Assembly (NCBI GenBank): GCA_940671915.1
Contig: CALNVZ010002100.1
Span: 22,009,672 to 22,073,671, forward strand
Length of the DNA: 64,000 bases
DNA from: Paracentrotus lividus
Taxonomy: Eukaryota; Echinodermata; Echinoidea; Camarodonta; Echinidae
Direction: 5' to 3'
The translations under genes and the position numbers were made by a program. Of the stretch, positions 28,101-40,900 are shown in pieces. Every line of letters begins with the position of its first letter. The stretch's first letter is position 1. The notes below the pieces were generated by a model. The model made no database searches. It saw only the letters and a program-made list of their open reading frames with translations, and was not told the origin of the DNA.

Positions 28101-31100
28101 AGCATGAACTGATTTTGAATGTGTGGGGGATCATGACGGTCAAGGTCAACAGAGGCCAATTGTAATGGCATGAAAATGGCTTGTTCTTGCCATAATATGA
28201 ATCCGTTTGACAGATCGCTTCAAACTTTTTTCATCACTAGCTTTAGAGAAAAATTAAAGAGTGCACATGCAACTCATTTTCAGCTCTTCTCTAGAAACCC
28301 TCTTGTATATATTTTATGCCTCCACCACGAAGGTGGTGCCGGAGTCATCATGTTTTTTGGGGTTTCGTCCGTCCCGTGAACGTACCGTACGTCTGTCAGT
28401 ACGCCCGCCTGCCTGCGTTACGAGATATCTCAGAACCGCTTGAGATCATTCAACTTTAACTTAGGGATAGTATGTACCGCCATAGGGAGATGATTGATTA
28501 GATTTTGGGTATTAGTTCAACAGGTCAAGGTCACGGAGGTCAAAATAGTGAAATTCTACTGTACTGCGAGTTTGTTATCTAGCGATATCTCAAGAACATA
28601 TTGGGAGATATGAGCTTCAAGCTTAGGTGATGGTATGTACCGCCATACGGAAGATGATCTGATTAGTTTGGAGTATGTAAGGTGAAAGAGGTCATGGAGT
28701 CAAAATAAGTGAACATTCTATGTCATTTAGTTCGTTAATCCGCATTGAATCTTAAGAACCATTTGAGATATTAGTTCAAACTTAGGTGTAAGTATGTACC
28801 ACATAGGAAGAATGATCTGATTATATTATGGATTACTAGGTCGATGAGTTCAAGATGTCAAATCCATGTATTGAGTTTTTGTCATCGTCGATTCTCGGAA
28901 TCAATAAAGATGTATAACTTCTAATTTTAAAGGGTATCTATCACCAGAGGAATATGTCTGATTAGGTTGGGGGTCACAAAGTCAAAGGTCAAGGTAAAAA
29001 TGTCATTCTATAAGCAAATGAATAGATGAATGTGCGATATTTTCGATCTGGCATTGGCGGAGGCATATATTTCGACCCGCGCGTCGAGATTCACTTGTTT
29101 TGTAATTGATTAATACATTATTCTCTTGGTTGACTGTTTATCTTCATTAATACAAAATCTAAAAAACTGCTAATGATGTGACAAGCTCTCAGATTTCTTT
29201 ACGCAGTATAATATTTAGAGGAGATTAGAAACAGTTCAGGAGCATGGTGGGATGATAAAGGCAAAGGAATACGTTGTAATGAAGATTATGTCAAGGATTT
29301 GAGAAGTAGGAATATAATTATTGCACAGGAGTAGTAACAGTTAAGCAGGTCAAGAGTAAAAGTGATTATAAATAATAAGATTTGCTGTAATGCTATCATC
29401 CTCATCTAGGAAGTTCTATATGTTAGTTATGTTTTTTTTTAGATTAATTCTATGTTTTGTCTTGCTTATCACACTATCTGATTTTTTTTTTTTTTTTTCC
29501 TTCTTTCAATAATAATTTCAATCCAAAGAATCTACTTTATTAGTATTATTTCTTCCCCCCTCTCTTTTTTTTTCTAACTAAGCTAACTCCTTGCATTATC
29601 TTTATTTTGTGTTAATAAAAAGCCTAACAATCTGTTCACTGTTTACCCTTCTTCCTTATGCTTATTAATTTTTGGATTTCAATTTGAGCAGGATAATTTT
29701 ATTTTGATGATTGGTATCGATCACTTTTGCTAATGCATTTTTGTTCATATTATTATATATGATGATGTGGCATTTTTCTTGATCAACTTACTTTAAAATG
29801 CATTTTATTTTATTCGTTGTTGTAATTATATTTATTATTTCTGCATTTTATGTGTTTAAATGATGAACAGTTTATTTCAAATTTTGCTATTTTCACATCA
29901 TGAGATGTGCAAACTATACTATTCTCTTCAAATATACTGTCTACTTGTCCTCTAAATATATCTTCATCTCCCTCATTTGATCTCTCCGTTAAAATCCATA
30001 CTCTCATATTTTATTGGACTTGGTGATTAAAGTTGATCAACAATCTGTTTATCATATTTTCTTTCTGCATGTTTTTACAGAGGCAGTAAAGAATGCCACC
30101 GGTCCATTGCTTGTTGAGGTCTCCAAAACCCCTGGTGCACACCTAGGTGTGGGACTGAGCTCCATTCCAAGGAGTGGAAAGACTGTTATTATCATAGACA
30201 ATCTCAAGCCTGCCAGTATTGCAGATAGGTAAGTTGGTCACTAGAAAATTAATAACTCAGTCACACCGGTAAAACTAGCACCAAATTGAACATCATTATG
30301 TGACCCTCTGGCTCAAAACTGCAAATAAGCTGCCAAAATTTGTATTAGGGCTTAAGTGTGTTCCTAAACTAGAATTCCAAGTTTTCCAATGATCCCAAAC
30401 ACTTGTAGTTTACGAAAGAATAACCAAGTTGAAAATCACATTAAATGAAGAGCTACAAATGCCTTCTAAGGCAGAAAACGTGCTTCTCATACCACTAACT
30501 CTGTTTCATTTGCGACTTATTTGTGATTTTCAGTGTTTTCTGAAATTAGAGATTTCAAGCTGTCCAATGATACCAAACACTAGTAGTTTACGAAAGAATA
30601 ACCAAGTTAAAATCACATTAGATGAAGAGTTACTACTGCTTTCCAGTGCAGAAAACAATGATTTTTTTTTTTTAATTTGCGACTTATTTGTGGTTTTGAG
30701 GCAGTGGCGGGTCACATATTACCGCTATTGTGAATGGCAAGATAGATGTTAGTTTGGAGTTGATTGACAGCCAGTGTGTTATGATGGTCTAAGCATTCTT
30801 TAGGTCTTTATAGGGGGAGTGGTAATAAATGGGTCATTGATTAACCAACTCCTCGAAATCTAAATTTTATACAGATGGTAAATGTGATTGACCGAGAATT
30901 CCATTTTGGGGATGCCTTACTGACTTGGAATGCGAGATCAAAGGGCTTCATTTTATGTTCCATTATATTTTGAAATTCCTGTTTCAAGAAAGACTTGAGA
31001 GGGCAGTAGACTAAAATGTTACTCCTACAGGAATAATACACTCAAGTTCCTAGTACGATACACTTTTGATGAAAGGAGCTTTTATTATGATAGATTTGTG

Positions 31101-31805
31101 AAAGTTGTCTACAAAGTTGATGAGAGTAAACTAATTTTTCCTGCAGAGGCTATTCCAAGTACAATCAATCTTCCCTTAGACGAATCTGTTGAGACTGAAG
31201 TAATATATTTGACTGCAAAGAAGTTTGACTTATGAAGGGTTAAAAACAATGTAATATAAAGAGAAGATGACTTGAAAATACTTTTGATTTAATATGTGAG
31301 TTCTACTTGGGCAAGGTTGACTGTATTGCAATATAGCAACATGTTATAAAAAATATACATATATAGAAGCCTAATATCCTATGATTTATTTGTTTTACAA
31401 TGAAATATGTTTTTCTGATGTTTCTGATGTTTGTTATTCCTTACTTTGTAGATGTGGTGCCCTTCACATTGGTGATGAGATCTTGACCATTGATGGACAA
31501 TCTACTATTCACATGGGTGTAGCCGAAGCAATGAAGCTATTAGCGTCTGGTACAGAACAGGTCAAGTTAGAGATCCTACCGGTCAGCCAGATGACCCCTA
31601 GATTGACCTACCACAGAGACATGCAGAAAATGAATGGTAGGTTGAGAAATCTTTGAAGTCGAAGTGATGGTCTTGGTGATATGGGTGGTGGTAGTGGTGA
31701 TGCTGTGGTGATGGTGGTGGTATTGGTAGTGATAGTGATGGTGATGGTGGTGGTATTGGTTGTGGTGGTGGTGGTGGTGGTGGTGGTGATGATGAATGAT
31801 GATGA

Positions 31806-31838
<33 letters not shown>

Positions 31839-31927
31839 CCGAACATGATGAATGGTAATAAATGATAGTGATAGTGATGTCAATGATGATGAGGATGAAA
31901 ATGAATGTTGATGATGATGATGAATGA

Positions 31928-31979
<52 letters not shown>

Positions 31980-34900
31980 GGATGATGATGTTAGTGATAA
32001 TGATGATGAGGATGTTCATAAGGATGAAGATAATAATAGAGATGGTGATGGTGATAATGACATTTGATATTGCTTGTTGATAAGGACATTGATAATCACT
32101 ATTCTAAAGAGTAAGGTGAAATGAGCTGATATTGTATATTAAATGAATAATGTGAGAATTGTGACCAACACTGTCCCACTTAAATAAAGTCTCATGCAAC
32201 AAGGACATGTACTTCATTCTAATGAATCTGTCCAATATTCAAATTAATTTATTTTCAGCAGTGGAGTTTATTTGTATCTAGTGAAAAGAAAATGTAATTT
32301 GATTGATGTAATATGTATATATTTTTTTCTTTACCTTTGATAAAGTATCTTGTACATTTGCATGATGCAAAGAATAAACATACAATTCAATTTTGAGAAT
32401 GAAAACGTCATGAATAACGAGACGTTAGTATAAAATATTAACACCGAACTTTTAAAATTTACCAAAACCAAATGCATTGCTTTTTAGAGCTTCCTATGGA
32501 ATGCATCATGATTGTATTCAACATTCCGTCATTATGATCTCAGGTCAACCATCGAGATCAACGACCCCTGCAATGATGTCTGCGGGATACAGCCATAGCA
32601 GCTTGTCTAGGGTAGGCACTATGAACTCACAGAACTCCAGACAACAGAGCAGTACCTTGGCACGCAAACTCAGATCTAAGGGACACAAGACAGGATCAAT
32701 GTGTAAGTTATCAAATTACATATGATGTAACAATATGAACTTTGGGAAAGGCAATGAAATGATGAATGTGGACACACTTAGTGAGAATTTATGAAATATC
32801 TTGGACGTCTTAAATACTTAATTTCAAATGGAGATAAGTGTTTTAAGGAGGATGCCAGCTTTGATATCAATCACAATATCAACAGATATTCTCATTTGTA
32901 AATAAATTATGGAATCATTGTTCTCAAGTTTCTAAGACACCTTTTCCTTACGTTGCAAGTTGTTGAATTTCTGTCTTCTAGGTACACTTGGTAAAACCTA
33001 TCAAGCGTTCTCAAATTCTTAAAAAATTGCTCAAGGGAAAGTGCTGGAAGTAGAATTCAGACCCTCTGATTTTTTTTTTTTAATTCCATCATATTTAGAA
33101 TGTTTAGATGTCTACCGGACTCCATCTCTACATCTGTGAATGGCTTCATACAATGTACCTTATATTAATTGATTAAAACATTATTTTCTTCATATCTACT
33201 TGTATGTCAGGATTTTTGTCTTGAAGTTCAATTTGAGTTGTTGCAGCCAAAATAGTTTGGAAAGAAATCTGTTAAATTTTGTATTCATATCATTCCATGA
33301 TCATATAAATGTACCTACATCAAATATGTTTATGTCACTCAAATTGAGACTCGGGGATGAGCCGCTATCTCGCAAGCTGTCGCGGGTCAATGTATCACAC
33401 AGATCCGGTGCAAATCGCGGGCACTTGATTAACCCGAATCTTGACCAGAATTAATGCTTATTTGCTCTTTTTGTCAGCAATTACGTAATTTCCTGCGAAT
33501 TTGTTTGGTGTGTTTATTTACTATGCTTGAGATTTTAGTATTGATGCTGCTGTTTTTTTAATTTTTCACCCTGACTACTCAAGATTATCTTTCAAAATTC
33601 ATCTCATTTGATTTATTACACAGTATCTATCGCATCCACGATCAATGGCCTTTCATCACCTCAAGTATGTCATACAGACACGGTAGATGTAACCCTATAC
33701 TCACGGACAGGTGACTATGGTATACAGCTACAGAGTGGTGTCTTTGCTACCGAGGTACTTGGTTCCCCCGCTGTCATTGGATTTGTGGAACCTGGTGGAA
33801 AGGCTGAAAAGTAAGTCCAGGGACTGGTAACATATGGGTTTACAATCGATAGCAAATCAATAGTAGCCAGTCGGGATCCTTGTTGCATTGCATTTCTTGT
33901 ACAAAAGTCTCAGTATGAACCAATCAGAATGGTCGTTACAAATTTGCCATCGATCATAACTTTTTATGTTACAGGGCACATCTCTGTTAACCAGGGAACA
34001 ACAGGCAATCCCAATCAATTATTATGATGCTTGTTTCATGATGTACACCTAAATGAGGGAATAATTTAAAGGGAAACGGTGTCAGATAAAACGTGAATGT
34101 TTCAAAATAGCAGCCAATAGTGTTTCCACTTGCATTAAACTTTAACAGCTCCCCAACCATGAAAAATGTACATACAGCCATTGAACTTTTGAAAATGTGT
34201 ACCTCTCATGATTTTCATGAAAGTAAGATGCTTGCGAATTTGTGAGGAATCAAAATTTCATGCTTCATAGAACTTATCTGAATTTACAGCAATATGCTTT
34301 CATGTTTCTATGATGATGTTTTTATGGTTATGGTTAAACGTTGCAATCAAATACTGATATATTAAAATGGAAGGACACTTTTAGATTTCTATGAAATAAT
34401 TGTAGTTACAATGCTATGTTATCCTCTTTTAAACATAGAGGATGCTATTCAATTTCTGTTGGCTTGCACTAAATTTTCACCCATAATTCCCTGTATCCCT
34501 GTGCAAAGGCAGTCAATAAAATTACATATTTGACTCCAGGGCTTGCTTAAGCAGACAGAAATTAAATATTGTTTTCAACTTGGAAAGTCAATGATTATAT
34601 CTGTTTTATGGTACTGTTGCTAGTACAATTGAAAATTGTTATAAAAAGACCCTGTGGACCATGGAAATTTCCTTGTTCTAATCAGGAATCTCTTTCTGTC
34701 GGGATAAAGCAAAAAAAAAACAAAGGAATACAAAGAGCTTGTTACAGCAAAATTAATTTGTTATATCGGGAATCTTGTTATATCTCTTTATAACAAATTT
34801 CATTTGTATGCCTATTCATCTATGAGAATGATATACTAGAGTCACAATACTTTGTATCTTGTAGGAGTGGAGTGATGCAGCCAGGCGATCGTCTGATTGC

Positions 34901-37900
34901 TATCAATGGTAGCTATACAGAAGACATGACAGCAGATGAAGCTAATCATATCATGAGAGAGAGTGCACCACAGGTTACATTGGAAATAGAGTTTGATATT
35001 GCCGGTGAGATAACAAGTGACTCTTGTTGGAGTTAGATTATCATTTCTAATAAGTGATATTTCGTAGCATTACAACTTTGAAATTTATCTTAACAAATAT
35101 TTCTCAATCTTCTATTATCTGTTGTTTTGTTATTGATATCATGTTTTTCTCAGGATATTATGTATAATTTATATGTATTTATGCACATGTACATGTATAT
35201 TACATGTACCTCATTATCTATTCTTGTATCAGTTCTCTGATCTGAATACTTCTTTGTAAAAATACTTCACTAGTAAAAATTATTTTTAATAAGTCAATAA
35301 TGTCTTACTCAAATTTCACTGTATAGTGGATAATGTCCAATGTCAAATTGTGCAATCCCCTATTAATTTGGATAGACTCAAATTTGTGTGTAATATGACA
35401 ATACGATGTAATAGAAGCTGTATTGCTATAACCTTGAATATTTTTTTATGTGATAGAATCTGTTGTGCCTAGCAGCGGTGTGTTTAATGTCAAACTGCCT
35501 GTCAGTGAGATGGGTCTAGGAATAACACTTACATGTAAGTCATGCTTTCTCTTTTTCAAATATATTTTTAGCCATTCTCCTTTAAATGTTCTATGTTCTA
35601 ATGTATATCACAGTTAGAAATGTTATTGAAGAAATATGAGATGATTGTGTCGGATGAAAATATGTAAAGAGATGACTATATTTCCCATCATCCCCTATAA
35701 GATGTTCAATCATCTAATCTATTTCACAATTAGAAATTTTATCTGGGAAATATGAAATAAGGGGGGACATTTTTTGAAGGGTTCACTTTTTATAAAGGCT
35801 ATTTTTATTATGTTAAAATTGTAATGTATGATCATGAACATTATAAACAATAATTCTATTGATATTTGTATAATAATTTTTTTTTCCCTTTTCATGAATT
35901 TAAAATTTGTGTGCTTTAACTAAAACTCAAACTACACAAAATCGTTTTTTAAATTGAAGTAAATCAATCACATATTAACTTTTTAAAAACATATTTATCA
36001 AACATAACGTTAGCTTTATGATTTCTTCTCTACATTCAGGTCTTAAACATAGAAGGCTTGGTGATGGACTCCTTATATCTACTGTCAAGAAAGGCAGTGT
36101 AGCTAACAGGTAAGAATGCCCCACCCCCGAATCAAAATTATATCTTGTGTTGCATTGTGTATAAATCATTTTACATAATCTAGAAACATTACTTGGAGTT
36201 GATTGAATGTCACTTTCCCATTTCAATGTATTGTTTCTATTGTAATGAATACTGTCTAAGATAGAAGTTGGTTGATGAATGAAGATGTTTAATTGCACAT
36301 TTTACAATCCTTCCTTATTTTGAAACATTTGCAATCACTTTGCTTCTTATATACATGTAGATGCATAGGACAGTAAATGGAGGTCCCATGTGTCGGAGGG
36401 TCACTGCCTGTATGACGAATGGGTTTTGTTTCACCGAGTTGTTATTAAAGTTACAAATGAGTTTATAAAAGACTGGAACATGTTTTGGTGCTATACTGAT
36501 CACATTCTCTTTCATTTAGCAGCAGAACTGATCACAGTCGTTCATAGAGTTGTTCGTAAATTACAAAGGACTTGTTGAACACCACCCACCTTATCTAAAT
36601 CAATTATATATGGAAGAAAAATGTTAGGGTTATAGTCATGAAATTTGCTTTCCCTAGTGCAGGCAGCCCTAAATAATTTATGTTGATAATGAATGATGTA
36701 AAGTATTTTTAATGTGTTTCTTCTCTGATATAATAGGAGTGGTACATTAGAGCCGGGTGATCAAGTTCTTGCCATAGATGACATTCATTTAGACAGTATT
36801 ACAGTAGAAGAAGCCATGCATCTATTGGCTCAAGCAGATGAGATCGTCAAACTCAAAGTCAAGAAGAACGAGGCTTATTCAGGTAAAGGAGATGACAATT
36901 TTCCCCTCAAAGGAAATTTGAAAGTCATTCATACTGCTAGACTAACTTCTTACCTACCATGAAAAGAAACCAAAACCCAAGAAGAGAATTAATTTAGCAA
37001 TAGAATTTTACTCATCCGCACCTGCTTCGGGAAGTTACATAATCCCTTTAAAGGAGGGAGTAAAATGAGAGGAGCAATTAAAAAAAAAAATTCATTATTA
37101 AATAGATTTTGAAAGTGTGGGAGTGTGAAATTATCCTGTGTGCTTTTGTGAAATACTCAAATTGGCAAAATGTGCTAAAAATGAAAATTTTGTGGACAAC
37201 TTTCCATTTGGAATTTAAAAGTAGAGGCTTTTATGGTGGATTTGGACACTGTGAATGAGGTTTTGCTGTCCACCATGTGGTTATTCCTGAAAGGACTGTT
37301 GATAGAGTAGGAAGGTGAAGTGGAGAGTTGAGGAGAGTTGAACGGGAAAGGGCTTGATAGAGAGTAGAAACTAGAGTAGAGGAATTCTTTTCCTGATTGA
37401 GTACTGGAAAAGATTTGTAAACCAGATGAGAAGGTGAGCTGCAAGGAAGGCTTGGTAGTAGAGTAATAGTAGTAGTAGATAGTAGAAGTAGAGAGTGCTC
37501 GACGTTCCGACAGCTTGACTGTTGTCTTGAATTGCCTTCATGGTGAGGCTAATATCTTGTTTGGTTTGGAGTTGGTTTAGAGTCGATCTCGAGCACTGCT
37601 GTGGACGTAGGAATTACTTCAAACGAGGTATCTCTTAATTGTCATTGAGAAAGTAGCTTAATTGTGAGCAGTGTGTTAAATAAAATGGACTTCATTTCCA
37701 TTGGTTCTTTGTTCTCAAATTGGGCTATATATATCTGATTATTATATTTATAGGATCAAAGGATTTCCTTCTAATGATTGATGTTACTGAGATGAATATT
37801 GTTTGTTAAAATAAGATAACCATAGCATGTATAACAAAAGTGAAGAATACAATAGCATTACTGTTTTTCTTTTTTCTACATACAGATAGCCTGATGTAAG

Positions 37901-40900
37901 TGGTGCAATATCTTACTCGGTGGAACTTGTTAGACATTGGTGGTCCACTTGGTAATAACTCATCTCAGGAACAGAAGAACCGTTTGATCCCGTCATTCAT
38001 ATCTGGACTAACAGAGATGGTCTAGCTGAAAGGTAACTTGATGACGCATTTATCTTTAGTTTGTTAGAACGGTGGTCCACTTGTATAACTATCTTCGAAC
38101 AGAAGAACTTTTTAATTATGTCTTTATCTCGGGACTAACAGAGAATGGTCTACCTGAGAAGGTGAGTTTGTCGAAGTATTTATCTCTAGTTTTTTAGACT
38201 GGTGATGTGGCTATCTTTCCAAATCAATGCTAAGGAAGAATAACACGACAGTCATATTGCCAAAGAAGTAATAGTACATTTCATCATTTGGGCAACCACA
38301 AGGTGATCATTTGTTTTTCTTTCATCACATCAAGCAATTATTCAACTTGTAATTTGGATCTGGAGTAAAGAATCAGGTTAGAGAGCTAGATTGGGATAGC
38401 CCTACAGTCTCATAGTCTAGATCTACTTACCAATGTTGGAACAACATATAGAAATTGATCAAAGAAAACTATTAGGAAATCGATAACTGAAGTTGCGGAA
38501 ATGAAATTGATCCAAACTAAACTCCTTTTAATATATAAAATCCAACAAGAAAATCCTGACATGGGGAGAAAGACAATTAACAAGTAGCAAGCTAACTGTA
38601 TAAGTTTGTAACTGTGTTAAAATTATGGAGAGGCAGGACATTATGGATATTCCAAATAATCTGTGTCATTTGTTGTGCAGACATAAATGTGGTATATGAG
38701 CTTAGGCGATAGGTAAAACTATCTTCACAGTGCAACACACTTTTCACCTGGGTGATTGGACAATCAACTAATTTATCCATAATGAAGTTTTAAGCAATCT
38801 ATGGCACATTATAACCACGTAGAAAATTGAATTTCAATTTTTCAAAAAATTGAGTTAATGATTTCTTTCAATCTTTTCCATATTTTAGGAAACGGGTGCT
38901 TTCACTTGGGCGACCGGTCTGCTAGCCATCAACGGTGTGTTCTCTGAAGGCAAGACATTGTCTGAGCTATACGTCTCTTACAGGGATGTGGAGATAACAG
39001 TACAAAAAAAGGTCCTCAGATCAGCAAGAAGGAGAAGCAACGAGGTCTGATCAGGTTTAATGAGTTTTTGTGCAACTTTTTCTTTTCTTTTTTAGTGACT
39101 GCCTCTTCCTGATGGCAGATCCTCAGACAGGAACCGACAAATGCTACCACAGCCATTGACAGGGTGTTTTTTTCATCTATTATGTAGGGTTAGGGTTGTA
39201 AAAATAGTTTTAAGTTAGGTTACGTGTTACAGTGACGTGTTTAGTGATATTGTTTAGTGTGTAGTGATGATCATGGAGGATATCACCTAGAAAATGTATA
39301 TATTCCCTCTGACTGTTCCTCTTTGCTCTTTCCTGGAATTTATTGATTTAATTTTCCCTGCAAACTAACCTTATATTCGGTGTTCTTCGAACATACTCTG
39401 GAGTGTTTTGGATAAGCTAGGTGGATTTGAGCCAATGGAGTGAAGATCTCAGTTGTCTTTTCCTTGGGTATAGAGCACTTTATAAATGTATTAAAAAAAC
39501 ATTATTTATGGGAATAGAAAAAAGCACTTTTTTTGGTTGGATATATATTCTGTTAAAATCCATTTGATATTAATTTAAAACTGTGTTAGCCAATTATTTT
39601 TTATTATAGATTAATTGACAAGATGTTTATGAAACTGCCATTTTAGCCCGGAGCTTGTTTTGAATCATTATTCTTGCTGGTTCTAGAGATTTGTGCCAAA
39701 ATTATTTCATATTTGAAAATGCTGACATTCAATTTCTAGGAATATATTTTTCAATTTGTGTAGTTTATTATCCTTTTATGTACTTTTTGTTACTCATCAT
39801 CTCAGCAAAACAACCAGCACACGGTAGTCAGAGTCCCAGCAGATTCAATAGAGGTAACCACTATGACACTCGATCACATTGCTACCCCCGTTATGATCAA
39901 CACCAATGAGATTCATGGGAAGGCTCTGGTATGGATACTGGTTACCATAGTAACCACACTCATCACTCCCGTTCTCACTCACCAAAGACCAGTCGCTCCC
40001 GACGTTAGCAAGCATGTCTCCTTCAAGACGAACCATCGACCTAGGAGAGTGCACAGCTCTTCCCAATCCACAATCTCCCACGTTAGCAAGCGAGGCGAAC
40101 TTGATGAGAGACGGAGAGCGTTTAATGAACGGGGTAATGCTCGTATCCCGTGATATCTCAGCTCAGACCAAGATGATAGTTACGCTTCATTCTCAACATA
40201 GCTACCACCCTCACGAAGCCCAGATCGCCCAAGCAATAGAGAGTTCTCGCCAAGCTTGGAAGCCAGCTCCCTCAACACGGACCAGTTCACAGTCGAGTTG
40301 AGCATGCCGACTACGGGGAGCATCGGTTCACGGCCTTTACCATACCCACCCAGCACCAATGGCAGGTCGGAAACTAAGACCAGCCTCTGCAGATGTACAG
40401 CGATTCCTCTCAATAGCTACACCTCCCAGCCGCATGCCCCTACCAGCGGGGGGAGGCTACAATCAGTTTGAAAGCTTTGCTCAAGAGGAGAGTGTGACAC
40501 AACCCAACTCAGCATTGTGAATGAAATCAGACGATGCCTCTCATTTGGAGAATGAGTCTACCGTCTCTGAGCTCCTACATCCTGCACGGTAGGCTGCATA
40601 AGGTTACTTCGATTTTAAAACAGTGATGTAGAGGACTTGGCTTCATGTTATCTGTGGTCATTCAGATAAGGGATGTGTTTGTGAATACTGTGAGAACCGG
40701 CGTGGACCGGCTTCACGCAGCGGCAATGTCAAACCTTTTGTAGAATACTACAGGTGAGTCGGTTCATCTTCTTTTCTATTTATTTTCAAAGCATACCTTG
40801 TTTATTTATTAAATGTGATGCTCGTTTATGTTGTTGTAATTGGTTTTATGAGGGCTCTTGACGTGTGATGATGATGTTGGATGATAATTGACGTTGCTGA

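Noticed and set aside
27481..29070. CRISPR-like array
   Set aside because: The repeat modules are long, diverged and without uniform spacers, and the genome is animal.
31576..32019. 147-residue minus-strand ORF (Ile/His/Ser-rich) and two overlapping frames
   Set aside because: It lies wholly across the GGT/GAT microsatellite and has only repeat-derived composition.
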